Assembly: GCA_016708435.1 (NCBI GenBank)
Contig: JADJFV010000033.1
Span: 62,001 to 126,000 of the forward strand
Direction: 5' to 3'
Source: Leptospiraceae bacterium
GTDB lineage: Bacteria > Spirochaetota > Leptospiria > Leptospirales > Leptospiraceae
Length of the DNA: 64,000 bases
Below the pieces are notes generated by a model. That model saw only the letters and a list, made by a program, of their open reading frames with translations, was not told the DNA's origin and did no database searches. Positions 25,782 through 34,287 of the stretch are shown one piece after another (the first letter of the stretch is position 1; every line of letters begins with the position of its first letter). The position numbers were made by a program, and so were the translations under genes.

Positions 25782-26222
25782 TTACTTCCAATCTAACTCT
25801 CTTCTTATATATTCTAACCTCACTCTGTTGTGGAAAATATCGAATATCCCGAAGACGGAGGCTGATCGAATCTGAACGGTTGGAGTCTTTTCATCAAATA
25901 AAAATTCAACTTTATCCGGAAATCTAAATACCTTTGTAAAATAAAAAGTTTTAATGTAAAAGTTATTTGGGTCAGCAGTTACGCTTACATTTTCTTTTCC
26001 ATCCAAAAGAGTTTTTAGTTTATTGAATGCGTCTTCTCTAGAAATATTTTCATAGGTATAAGGTTTGATACTATGAAGAGGATTCCATTTCCAGCTTTGC
26101 GACGAAACGCAGTTAGGCGTTGGCGGACAGTAGTTTAGTTCACCATCGTAAACACCCATTCTAGGACCAATAAAACTGGAACAACAAATTAGCAGAAATG
26201 TTAAAATTGGTTCTGGCGCCAT
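25782..26222 (-). CDS. DUF1499 protein
   Basis: The product is 146 residues with a short hydrophobic N-terminus (ILTFLLICCSSF, possibly lipid-anchored at one of the two cysteines). It then has the DUF1499 landmarks PPTPNCVSSQ and the C-terminal IRSASVFGIFDIFHNRVRLEYIRREL. Family function is unknown. Its ATG lies one base after the stop of the preceding flavoprotein gene, so it is the last gene of a six-gene operon starting with a PadR regulator. Confidence 0.85.
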   Translation of the reverse strand: MAPEPILTFLLICCSSFIGPRMGVYDGELNYCPPTPNCVSSQSWKWNPLHSIKPYTYENISREDAFNKLKTLLDGKENVSVTADPNNFYIKTFYFTKVFRFPDKVEFLFDEKTPTVQIRSASVFGIFDIFHNRVRLEYIRRELDWK

Positions 26223-26223
26223 A

Positions 26224-27801
26224 TTAATGTTTGCTTTCGGCGTTGACTGCTTTCATGATTTTTGGAAATCCTGCTGGTTCGAGAATACTTGCCGCGGTAG
26301 CAACCCCACCCATTAAAGCTCCCATGATTCCGAGAGACATTACGTCAGAGCCAGAAAGATAAAAGTTTTTTAGTGGAGTTTTGGCACCTAGACATTTGAG
26401 TTTGTATCTCTCTGGAGTTGCGGATAATCCATAGAATTCTCCGTTTGGTCTGCCCGATAACTCTACATACGTAAGTGGTGTGGATAATTCCATGTATTCG
26501 ACAAGGTCTTTGAAGCCAGAATAATGCTTTTCTACAAGGTTTAGTAGACCTTCTGAAATTATTTTCTTCAGAGCTTCATAGTCTTCGCCGCGCTTTCTCC
26601 ATTTTGTATTTTCCCATTTTACAAAAGAATCAAAGTTTGCAAATGAAATAATCTCTGCTGTATGTCCTTTAGCACTCTTATTTTTTAGAGAAGGAAAAGA
26701 TAAATAGCAGGCTTTTGGATTTCCTTTGAGTAGCGTATTATCTGAATTAGCTGCTTCTTCGTCATGATTGTAGGATTCATAAATCCAATTGTTCTCGCCT
26801 TTGAATCCAAGCTCAGAAGGATCTTTTTTTAATCCCAGGTAGAGTGTAACAGCACTTTTCCCCTTTGGGATAGCCTTAAGGTCTGCGTAATAGGATTCAG
26901 GAACAAAACCTTTTAGTAGTTTCGAGTAAGAATGGAGTGCGCCTGTAGAGGATACGACAATGGGAGCTTCGAAGATTTCAACTTGCTTTTCTCCGCGTTT
27001 GTGTTGGACTTCTACTCCTATCACTGTATTGTCTTCCACTATTAATCGAGTCACTTCCGTGCTTAATAAGCATTTACCGCCGTTTGATTCAATGATAGTT
27101 TTCGCGGCTTCTGCAATTGTGCTAGCACCCCCTTCTGGATAAACGGCTCCTTCCAGATAATGAGTTGCTATAATGGAATGAATTAAAAATGCACTCTTGG
27201 CTGGAGGCAAACCATAATCACCCCATTGACTCACAAGAAGAGCCTTTAGCTTTGGATTTTTAAAATGAGCATCGAGGTATTCTTGCGTTGTGGACAATGC
27301 AAGTTTTTCACTCCGTTGGTTCCAGAGGCGAATAAAAAAGCCAATAAAACTCGGAACTAATTCTGCCATCATTTTTAATTGTGCCCATCTACCGGCTTTT
27401 TTCATATCTTTAAAATACGTTTTGATTGCTACTTTTTCTTCCGGGAATTGTTTGCATAATTTCTCCGTATATTCTTTTTCATTAGAAGGAACGGTAAAGG
27501 TGAAGTCAGGATAAATGAATTTTTCAAATTCATAGGGTAATGCATTCCATTTCAATTTTTTATTTGTAATAAAATTAAAGATGTTTCCCCCCATTTCTCC
27601 TTCTTTCATCTTACCAATATAATGCACTCCGACATCCCAACTGAATTTTACTTTTCGTTTAAATTCATGCGTTAAGCCCCCGAGCTCCCAGTGTTGTTCG
27701 ATGACTAAAACTTTTTTCTTTCCAACTTTCGTAAGAATTGTAGCAGTGGCTAATCCGCCTATGCCCGAGCCAATCACAATTGCATCGTATTTACTATTCA
27801 T
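26224..27801 (-). CDS. FAD-dependent CrtI/RetSat-type oxidoreductase
   Basis: This 525-residue protein has an N-terminal dinucleotide-binding motif (IVIGSGIGGLATATILTKVGKKKVLVIEQH, GxGxxG followed by Glu). Family signatures follow: GGLTHEFKR, DVGVHYIG, FLIHSIIATHYLEGAVYPEGGAS. A C-terminal FAD-binding end reads LYLSGSDVMSLGIMGALMGGVATA. This matches phytoene-desaturase/retinol-saturase relatives that saturate or desaturate conjugated double bonds. The substrate is unknown; it may be a lipid or carotenoid. It lies between a serine hydrolase and a DUF1499 gene in the PadR-led operon. Confidence 0.85.
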   Translation of the reverse strand: MNSKYDAIVIGSGIGGLATATILTKVGKKKVLVIEQHWELGGLTHEFKRKVKFSWDVGVHYIGKMKEGEMGGNIFNFITNKKLKWNALPYEFEKFIYPDFTFTVPSNEKEYTEKLCKQFPEEKVAIKTYFKDMKKAGRWAQLKMMAELVPSFIGFFIRLWNQRSEKLALSTTQEYLDAHFKNPKLKALLVSQWGDYGLPPAKSAFLIHSIIATHYLEGAVYPEGGASTIAEAAKTIIESNGGKCLLSTEVTRLIVEDNTVIGVEVQHKRGEKQVEIFEAPIVVSSTGALHSYSKLLKGFVPESYYADLKAIPKGKSAVTLYLGLKKDPSELGFKGENNWIYESYNHDEEAANSDNTLLKGNPKACYLSFPSLKNKSAKGHTAEIISFANFDSFVKWENTKWRKRGEDYEALKKIISEGLLNLVEKHYSGFKDLVEYMELSTPLTYVELSGRPNGEFYGLSATPERYKLKCLGAKTPLKNFYLSGSDVMSLGIMGALMGGVATAASILEPAGFPKIMKAVNAESKH

Positions 27802-27803
27802 AT

Positions 27804-28970
27804 TTATTTTCCTTTCGTTAAGTTTTTTATCTCTTTTAAGTCCTGCATGATCCAGAACATCAATTCGAAAGTGTCTCCTACATCTTCTGTGCTTCCTAGG
27901 TTTACTATAATATGCGAATCATAATCGGGAGAATAAAAAAGAAGTGTAGATAAAAGACCAGAATGTCCATGTGAATCGGGAGTGCTAGGCATTAGAAAAG
28001 ACATATCACCAAATCTAACAGTCATTAACCCCTGTCCATAATAGATTCCGTCCATGAATTTATTCTTTCCCATGAGAGAAAGATAGGTTTTGTTTGGGAC
28101 TAATTTTCCATTGAGAAGAGCTTTCTGAAATAGAAGTAAATCTTCTGTTGTTGAAATCAATCCTCCCCCTGCCCAATCTGCACTTATACTTTTAAATCCA
28201 GTCACATTTTTATCCCCAAGCATCATCGTAGAAACGGGTAATTTTGTTTTGTCGCTAGGCTCGCTTCGTAGATACATATATGTATTCTTCATCGCTAGAG
28301 GAGCAAATATCTTTTCTTGTAATACCACTTCTAGTTTTTTGTTTGTAATCTTTTCAATGACTAGACCTAATAGAATATAGCCAGTATCGGAATAATGAAA
28401 TTTGGCGCCAGGTGGTGCGATTGCTTTTTGGTTTGTTCTTGTAAAATTTACTAAATCCAAAGGAGTCCAAAACTTCTCAGGATTTGTTGTGATTTCGTCG
28501 ATTACTGATTTGTTCTTTTTGTCAACACTGTCAAAGTAATCATCAACTCCTGAAGTATGCGAAAGTAAATGAGAAATAGTTGCTTTTTCAGAATAGTCAA
28601 CACCTTCATAGACAAATAGATTTATTAAAATTTCGGCTCCAAGTATTTTTTGCACGGAATCGTTTAATGACAATTTGCCGCTCTCAACTAATTGATAAAT
28701 CAAAACACTGGTAAACATTTTTCCAATGCTAGCTGTATGAAAAGGCTGATCGGGTATTACTTTGCTTTTTTGATCTTCCAATAATCCAGCCGAAGACTTT
28801 AGGTGAATCTTTAAACTATCTGAGTGGACTAACAGAGTTGCCGCTTTGCTATATTTAGAATTTTTAAATGTCTTTTCAAATCGTTCAACAATTTTTGCTT
28901 CGCCTTCTTTTACAGAAGTTATGCTGCAATGAATAAGGAAAAAACCAATCCAAAAATAAATTAATTTCAT
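27804..28970 (-). CDS. Lipoprotein serine hydrolase, beta-lactamase class C fold
   Basis: The product is 388 residues. The signal peptide ends in LIHC, giving a lipidated Cys15. The penicillin-recognising fold has SxxK as Ser81-Ile-Gly-Lys84 (TASIGKMF), the tyrosine motif YSD (193-195, usual third residue Asn), the LLSHTSGV stretch and a C-terminal HGHSGLLST in the KTG position. It likely hydrolyses esters or peptides at the cell surface rather than antibiotics. It is separated by two bases from the NAD(P)H reductase gene upstream. Confidence 0.85.
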   Translation of the reverse strand: MKLIYFWIGFFLIHCSITSVKEGEAKIVERFEKTFKNSKYSKAATLLVHSDSLKIHLKSSAGLLEDQKSKVIPDQPFHTASIGKMFTSVLIYQLVESGKLSLNDSVQKILGAEILINLFVYEGVDYSEKATISHLLSHTSGVDDYFDSVDKKNKSVIDEITTNPEKFWTPLDLVNFTRTNQKAIAPPGAKFHYSDTGYILLGLVIEKITNKKLEVVLQEKIFAPLAMKNTYMYLRSEPSDKTKLPVSTMMLGDKNVTGFKSISADWAGGGLISTTEDLLLFQKALLNGKLVPNKTYLSLMGKNKFMDGIYYGQGLMTVRFGDMSFLMPSTPDSHGHSGLLSTLLFYSPDYDSHIIVNLGSTEDVGDTFELMFWIMQDLKEIKNLTKGK

Positions 28971-28971
28971 A

Positions 28972-29550
28972 TTAATCTCCTTTACTTCCCAATGCTTTTA
29001 CGATTTTTAAAAAGGATTCAATTCTTTCTTTAGGCGCTTTACGAACTGGACCAAATAGAGTTGATTTAACGGGGCTAATACCGCAAAACTCCAAAGTTCC
29101 TTTTTTGAAAGCATTTAATCCAGGGGCATTTCTAAACCATTTATAATACCAAGTTGGTGCATCCATGGTAATGATAATACGAGCAGTTTTATTCTTTAAT
29201 AGTTTTTCGGGTAATGGCGATTTTTCTCTGTATTTGAAAGCGAATCCGGGTAGAAAAGTTCTATCGATAAATCCTTTTAAGAGTGCTGGCATCATTTCCC
29301 ACCAAACAGGGTATACAAAAACTAAATGTTGTGCTTCTAAAATATATTTTTGCGCTAAAACTAAATCAGGTTCAAAGACTTGTTTTGATTTATATCCTCC
29401 ATAAAGAGAAAGATCAAATTTTAAATCAATAAGCTCTAATAACTTCACATCATAGCCGGAATTCTTAGCTTCTGTAAAATATGTTTGAGCAAGAGAAGCG
29501 CATAACGAGTCTTTGCCTGGATGCCCTTGTATAATTAGTATTTTTTTCAT
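28972..29550 (-). CDS. NAD(P)H-quinone reductase, flavodoxin-like fold
   Basis: The product is 192 residues beginning MKKILIIQGHPGKDSLCASLAQTY, typical of the MdaB/KefF/NQO1-like group. It carries the FMN/FAD-contact stretches HLVFVYPVWWEMMPALLKGFIDRTFLPGFAF and ARIIITMDAPTWYYKW. It probably performs two-electron reduction of quinones or similar acceptors using NAD(P)H. It is cytoplasmic and part of the PadR operon, where such genes are common targets of PadR- or HTH-type control. Confidence 0.85.
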   Translation of the reverse strand: MKKILIIQGHPGKDSLCASLAQTYFTEAKNSGYDVKLLELIDLKFDLSLYGGYKSKQVFEPDLVLAQKYILEAQHLVFVYPVWWEMMPALLKGFIDRTFLPGFAFKYREKSPLPEKLLKNKTARIIITMDAPTWYYKWFRNAPGLNAFKKGTLEFCGISPVKSTLFGPVRKAPKERIESFLKIVKALGSKGD

Positions 29551-29561
29551 CGCATTATTCC

Positions 29562-29993
29562 TCAGTAATTCAATTGAATCGAAAGATTTGTCTCAGCTTG
29601 ATTCATAATAACAGAAGTATCTTTGAATGCAGGCGGACCCATTTTCCCTTTTACATTATTTGAAAATCCGTATCCTTCTTTTGGCATCCCGATAAAATTT
29701 CGATCTAGTTTTTGATTTTCGTTTTCGTCATGGTAGACGGCTACTGAATAGTTGCCGTAATCAATCTTGTCAAAAATGATGATCCCATTTGAATCGGCAG
29801 GCGTTCTGCTTACGTAGGTGAATTTTTCCTGATTGAAGTCTGTATCGCTTTTAAATAAAGCAATATTTATAGTGCCTTTTTTATTTTTTATACCCTGAAC
29901 ACGAATTGTGAGTTTCGTATTATTAGCCGCTTGACTGTAGATTGTTTCCATTAAAAGGAAAATTCCAAATACCAAAATATTCTTTGCTCTCAT
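29562..29993 (-). CDS. Exported DUF2141 protein
   Basis: The product is 143 residues: a signal peptide (MRAKNILVFGIFLLMETIYSQA) and a single DUF2141 domain (LTIRVQGIKNKKGTINIALF, YGNYSVAVYHDENENQKLDRNFIGMPKEGYGFSNN). It forms a small beta-sandwich, probably periplasmic or surface, with unknown function. The ATG with GGAGAAG upstream decides the start; a longer frame extends into the PadR gene but lacks a signal peptide at its beginning. It lies 14 bases after the PadR stop. Confidence 0.88.
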   Translation of the reverse strand: MRAKNILVFGIFLLMETIYSQAANNTKLTIRVQGIKNKKGTINIALFKSDTDFNQEKFTYVSRTPADSNGIIIFDKIDYGNYSVAVYHDENENQKLDRNFIGMPKEGYGFSNNVKGKMGPPAFKDTSVIMNQAETNLSIQLNY

Positions 29994-30007
29994 TATTCTT
30001 CTCCGTC

Positions 30008-30559
30008 TTATAATTTTGATTCTATTGTGTGAATAGTTTCCTCTATCCATTCTAAGTAAGCTTTTTCGTAAAGCTCGCCCATGCGACGAGTTGCTTCCCA
30101 TAGAATTGCATCACGGGCACAGGCCGGGTTTTCAATCGCAGCATCGGCAATTACTTTTGTGGTTACATGCAAATATGTGTTCAATTGCTCAATATGAAGT
30201 TTACGCTGTAGATGCAACTCATGCAGCAAATCTTTCTTATTTACATTTGCAGAGAAAAAAAGCTTTAAAAGCAACTCATCTTTGTTTTGAGGTATTTCAG
30301 TTAACGGTTTTTCAAGCCAAGTCTGTAAGTCCTTTCTACCCGCAGGCGTAATGGAATATCGTTTCCGATCAGGCTTATCTTCTTGGTTTTCGATTTCCGA
30401 AGTGAGTTTTTTTTCTTTTTCCAGCGCCTTCAAAGTCATGTAAATCTGGCTTAATTTGCAGTGCCAAAAATAGCTCGTTGATCCATCCATTGCTTGTTTC
30501 AATTCGTAGCCAAACATGGGCTGGTAGTTTAAATACCCTAAAATGGCATATTTAAGCAT
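30008..30559 (-). CDS. PadR-family transcriptional repressor
   Basis: The product is 183 residues. The winged helix is at about 1-85 (MLKYAILGYLNYQPMFGYELKQAMD, LSQIYMTLKALEKEKKLTSEI, RKRYSITPAGRKDLQTWL). The C-terminal dimerisation helices (110-180) are of the VirR/PadR-C type. It is the first gene of a six-gene minus-strand set and has a 26-bp perfect palindrome about 25 bases upstream of its start, so it probably represses its own operon in response to a small, perhaps phenolic or quinone-like, ligand (inference). Confidence 0.88.
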   Translation of the reverse strand: MLKYAILGYLNYQPMFGYELKQAMDGSTSYFWHCKLSQIYMTLKALEKEKKLTSEIENQEDKPDRKRYSITPAGRKDLQTWLEKPLTEIPQNKDELLLKLFFSANVNKKDLLHELHLQRKLHIEQLNTYLHVTTKVIADAAIENPACARDAILWEATRRMGELYEKAYLEWIEETIHTIESKL

Positions 30560-30583
30560 TTATAATGTCCTTATACATAATAA

Positions 30584-30609
30584 TTTATATATAAATATTT
30601 ATATATAAA
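30584..30609. promoter_or_regulatory. 26-bp perfect palindrome, likely PadR operator
   Basis: The sequence is TTTATATATAAAT followed by its exact reverse complement. It lies between the PadR start and the spacer before the STAS gene, in the position expected for an operator overlapping the promoter. PadR proteins bind AT-rich palindromes of about this size. High AT content makes chance palindromes more likely, but 13 bp per arm is long. Confidence 0.5.
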
Positions 30610-30651
30610 AGCAAGCAATAAAATCACTGACTCGGAAAAATTTAATTTTGT

Positions 30652-30990
30652 TTATTGAGTGAAAGACTCTAGGGCAGCGTTTTCTGAATCGTAGATTTGC
30701 AGAATTGCCTTCATGGAATTTTGTTCGATAATCTTTTTTACAAAGCCAGTTACGTTTAGAATTTTTAGACTACCGCTATATTGCTGAAATTTTCTTGTCC
30801 ATGTGACTAAGCTTACAAAACCAGAAGAATCCATGAAAGGCACATTTTCTAGGTTTACAATAATGCGAAGCTTGTTTTCGCGTATAAATTTTTCAAGTAG
30901 CTGGGTAATTTCTTTCGTGTTGTATAAATCTATTTTCCCACTAATAGATATCAGGATAACATTGTCTTTTTCTTTTGTTTCAATTTTCAT
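30652..30990 (-). CDS. STAS-domain anti-sigma factor antagonist
   Basis: The product is 112 residues forming one STAS domain: VILISISGKIDLYNTKEITQLLEKF, then IIVNLENVPFMDSSGFVSLV with the phosphorylatable Ser55 in DSSG. It should bind an anti-sigma kinase (RsbW/SpoIIAB-like) when unphosphorylated. The partner is not in this window. The chosen ATG has GGAAG eight bases upstream and gives the normal domain start; a longer frame adds 19 unlikely residues. Confidence 0.88.
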   Translation of the reverse strand: MKIETKEKDNVILISISGKIDLYNTKEITQLLEKFIRENKLRIIVNLENVPFMDSSGFVSLVTWTRKFQQYSGSLKILNVTGFVKKIIEQNSMKAILQIYDSENAALESFTQ

Positions 30991-31204
30991 ATAATGCTTC
31001 CATGCAGGCTTTTGGTAATTTGTATCAAGTGCATTTTTACATTTCAAGAAGAATAAATTTTAAACTGATATAATTTTGAAAAAATGTAATTCTGGATTTG
31101 ATTTAGGAAAAATTACTTGTTTAAATGCAGGGAATTACGCTGATACGTGGTATATTATTATTTGCCTCTTGATGGTAATATCTACTTGAGTAGTTATGAC
31201 TGAA

Positions 31205-31387
31205 CTAAATTCCTTCGTATTTTTTCTTTAATAATTCTACTAGCGAGTTGTAATCGTCTTCGCGCAAATGAATGGAGTGTCCGCCGGTTAAAATCACTGT
31301 ATAACCTTCTTCATCGGAAGAGTAATTTCTTATTGCAATGACTGCGTTTAATACGATGTAGCCTGATCCATCTTTTAATTGATACAT
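31205..31387 (-). CDS. Small conserved-looking protein of 60 residues
   Basis: MYQLKDGSGYIVLNAVIAIRN opens a compact alpha/beta protein with TVILTGGHSIHLREDDYNSLVELLKKK at the end. AGGAA seven bases before the ATG and a balanced composition support a real gene. Its strand pattern followed by a C-terminal helix recalls small DNA- or ligand-binding modules such as LytTR fragments, but I cannot assign it. Confidence 0.5.
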   Translation of the reverse strand: MYQLKDGSGYIVLNAVIAIRNYSSDEEGYTVILTGGHSIHLREDDYNSLVELLKKKYEGI

Positions 31388-31533
31388 GTTTACATTCCTT
31401 AGAAATCTAGGATTTCTTCAACTGATTTAAATGGGGCTGATTGTGTTCGTTCATTTTTTGCAAGATTTCCAATGTAAAAAATCTTTGGCGAATAAAACCC
31501 TTTAGAATCAATGGATATTAGAAGGATTCTAAA

Positions 31534-32574
31534 ATGGCAACTGTAGAAGAAATTAAAAGAGAACTCACCAAAGTAAAACACCCAGAACTCAAGAAAGACT
31601 TGGTTTCGCTTGGAATGATCGGAGATATTGAAAAAACAGAAGAGGGCTTTTTGATCAAAGCAAAAACTCCATCGGCAGATAGAAAATTGCAAATCGGTCT
31701 CGAAGCGCAAATTCGTCAGTTTGTGACCAAGCTTCCTGATGTGGGAAAAATTAAAATCAAGTTCGATGTAGATCCCAATATGAAGTTTGATGACGGGAAT
31801 AAAATTCCTGGAGTTAAACGGACAATTGCGATTGGCTCTGGTAAGGGTGGGGTGGGCAAATCTACAGTAACTGCAAATCTCGCAATGACACTTGCAAATA
31901 AAGGTTTTAAGGTTGGTCTACTTGATGCAGATATTTACGGTCCTTCCATTGGAAAACTTTTTGGGATTAACGGGCGTGTTGCGCTCAAGTCAGAAGAAGA
32001 TAAAATCTGGCCTCTTGAAAAATACGGAATCAAAATCATTTCTTTTTCTTTTTTAGTCGATGAGAACCAACCTGTTGTTTGGCGCGGTCCTATGCTTGGC
32101 AAAGCAGTTGAACAATTTCTTTACGATATTGTATGGGGTGAACTTGATTATCTGCTAATTGATCTTCCTCCAGGAACGGGTGATGTGCAATTGTCGCTTG
32201 CTCAACTTATTGATTTAAACGGAGCGGTTATTGTTACTACTCCGCAGGGTGTTGCTACTCTTGATGCATCGAAAGCGGGTGCAATGTTTAATCAGGTTAA
32301 AATTCCTATACTTGGAGTTGTGGAGAATATGAGCTATTTCATTCCGCCTGATATGCCCGATAAAAGATATTCTATCTTCGGCGAAGGTGGTGGGCAAAAA
32401 CTAGCCGATTCTTTTAAGACGCCGCTCCTTGGAAAAATTCCCATGACCATGGATATCATGCAGTCTGGCGAAGCGGGCGATCCAATTGTTCACGCGCAAA
32501 AATCAGGCGCAGTAGCAAGCGCATACTCTGATATATTCGCTAAACTAGAAACCGAAATCGCAAACTGGGAATAG
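31534..32574 (+). CDS. Mrp/NBP35-family Fe-S carrier ATPase
   Basis: This 346-residue protein has an N-terminal MIP18/DUF59 domain (about 1-85) and a P-loop ATPase with the deviant Walker A GSGKGGVGKST, a DADIYGPS switch and LLIDLPPGTGDVQLSLAQ. These proteins carry and deliver iron-sulfur clusters. The CxxC found late in many Mrp proteins (after ENMSYF) is replaced by IPPDMPDKRYSIFG, as in a subgroup that uses other ligands or has no cluster site there. AAGGA precedes the ATG. Cytoplasmic. Confidence 0.92.
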   Translation: MATVEEIKRELTKVKHPELKKDLVSLGMIGDIEKTEEGFLIKAKTPSADRKLQIGLEAQIRQFVTKLPDVGKIKIKFDVDPNMKFDDGNKIPGVKRTIAIGSGKGGVGKSTVTANLAMTLANKGFKVGLLDADIYGPSIGKLFGINGRVALKSEEDKIWPLEKYGIKIISFSFLVDENQPVVWRGPMLGKAVEQFLYDIVWGELDYLLIDLPPGTGDVQLSLAQLIDLNGAVIVTTPQGVATLDASKAGAMFNQVKIPILGVVENMSYFIPPDMPDKRYSIFGEGGGQKLADSFKTPLLGKIPMTMDIMQSGEAGDPIVHAQKSGAVASAYSDIFAKLETEIANWE

Positions 32575-32580
32575 TGTGCA

Positions 32581-32710
32581 GTCACCTCGAACATGCGAAG
32601 GCGTTGGGCGCGACCAAGCGCAGGGCGGAAAAATCGTGAGAGGTCTATTTGACAATACCACAGCGTATTAAGCAAAATAGATCTCTCACGAAAAGGCTGT
32701 TCGAGATGAC
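32581..32710 (+). repeat. Dispersed inverted-end repeat, copy C
   Basis: It starts GTCACCTCGAACA and ends TGTTCGAGATGAC (one mismatch to the inverted start). GAAAAATCGTGAGAGGTCTAT in the middle pairs with AAAATAGATCTCTCACG near the end, giving a long nested hairpin. It is six bases after the Mrp stop and ten before the transporter gene. It could terminate or separate the two transcripts. Confidence 0.8.
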
Positions 32711-32720
32711 CGTTTAATCC

Positions 32721-33875
32721 ATGTATAAGAATCTAATCATTATTTTCCTTTCTCTGGCACTTGTGCAATCGGGGAGTCTTCTGATGACTTCTACGAATAC
32801 ATTGATTGGGCTTGAATTGACAGGAAGTGAGTCATTATCTACACTTCCAGTTTCCTTAAATATTATTGCCTCCCTTCTTCTTACTATACCGGCTTCTTTT
32901 TTTATGGCTCGATTTGGAAGGAAGAGTGGATTTCTATTAGGAATTCTTTTTGGTCTTGTGGGGACAAGTTTTGTTATCCTCGGTTTACATACAAGGAGCT
33001 TTGTAATATTTTGTATGGGAAGTATTTTTATGGGATTTTTAAATTCCTTTTCCACATACTTTCGTTTTGCCGCTGCCGAAGTATCTCATCGTGATTTTAA
33101 ATCTCGTGCTGTATCTCTCGTTCTAGCAAGTGGTGTTATTGCTGCTCTTATTGGACCAAATCTTTATAAATGGGGACTTAGTGTTTTTCAAGAACTCAAA
33201 TTCATGGGCGGGTTTATTTTATTATACCCCTTGTATGCAATTGCATTTACAATTCTATTGTTTCTAAATACAGGAAAACCCGCTGCGATGAACTGGAGGA
33301 CTAGCAAATCAACCAAAGAATTATTACTTAAAACTCCCCTTCTTAAAATCATTGCCCTTGGAAGTTTTGCTTACATTGTAATGGTGCTGATTATGGTAGC
33401 AACTCCACTCGGTATGAATCATTATCATTTTGGAATGAATGATATAACCCAAGTGATTCAGTTTCATGTTCTAGGAATGTTTGTGCCTTCTTTTTTTACA
33501 GGAAGTCTTATTAAGCGTTTTGGTGACAGGAAAATAATGTTAGCCGGTGCAATTCTCTTTTTGATTTGTGCATGGATTAATTTTATTGGTCATTCTCATA
33601 TGCATTTTATATCTTCCCTGATTCTTTTAGGAGTAGGTTGGAATTTTTTATACGTTGGTGCAACTACACTTCTCTCTTATCAGATTCACGCTGAAGATCA
33701 ACCGAAAGCGCAGGCACTCAATGATTTTTTTGTCACCGCCTTTGCTGCGATTTCAATAGCATCTTCCGGCAAACTTCACGAAGCACTAGGTTGGGCTAAT
33801 TTGAATTTACTCGCAGTTCCCATTACTATATTGGGGATAGTTATCATTATGCGCAAACATAAAGTGATTGGGTGA
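32721..33875 (+). CDS. MFS transporter
   Basis: The product is 384 residues with about twelve hydrophobic helices. The typical loop between helices 2 and 3 is present (ARFGRKSGFLLG), and a second loop after helix 8 (KRFGDRKIMLAG). Substrate cannot be read from sequence; the arrangement resembles drug or metabolite exporters of the Bcr/YcaD-like type. The gene is bracketed by two copies of the dispersed inverted-end repeat, and there is little room for a promoter upstream beyond the repeat. Confidence 0.85.
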   Translation: MYKNLIIIFLSLALVQSGSLLMTSTNTLIGLELTGSESLSTLPVSLNIIASLLLTIPASFFMARFGRKSGFLLGILFGLVGTSFVILGLHTRSFVIFCMGSIFMGFLNSFSTYFRFAAAEVSHRDFKSRAVSLVLASGVIAALIGPNLYKWGLSVFQELKFMGGFILLYPLYAIAFTILLFLNTGKPAAMNWRTSKSTKELLLKTPLLKIIALGSFAYIVMVLIMVATPLGMNHYHFGMNDITQVIQFHVLGMFVPSFFTGSLIKRFGDRKIMLAGAILFLICAWINFIGHSHMHFISSLILLGVGWNFLYVGATTLLSYQIHAEDQPKAQALNDFFVTAFAAISIASSGKLHEALGWANLNLLAVPITILGIVIIMRKHKVIG

Positions 33876-33939
33876 TTTAGAATTTGTAAAAACATTTCCA
33901 TTGTATTTACGCATTGTTATTAAGATAAGAATTTAAACA

Positions 33940-34059
33940 GTCATTTCGAACATCGCTTGGCGGCTGGAAACTCCATGCAAATGGGAGATTGTGAAAACTA
34001 ATGGCTAACGATAGTGTTAAGCAAGATAGACCTCTCACGATGAAGCTGTTCGAGGTGAC
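33940..34059 (+). repeat. Dispersed inverted-end repeat, copy D
   Basis: It starts GTCATTTCGAACA and ends TGTTCGAGGTGAC. Internal landmarks ATCGCTTGGCGGC, AAATGGGAGAT and AAGCAAGATAGACCTCTCACG match copy B read on the other strand. The 412-base spacer between the transporter and carB holds this element, then about 230 bases of AT-rich leader in which I see no clear attenuator or riboswitch. Confidence 0.8.
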
Positions 34060-34287
34060 AGTAGTAAAATCATTCTTATCTTAATTGCATTGATCGAAGC
34101 TGGACGAAATGTTTAGATTCCTTTTTTTATCAAAAAAAATACTATAGGAATTCGAAAGTATCAGTTTTTAAAACAGGTTCTGGAGAAAATTCGATGTTCT
34201 TACCCGTTTCGCCAATGAATGTTTTTGGTTTAAGAAAATTAGATATTACTTGAGATTAACTTGTTTTCCTAAATTCTGGCATATGTT

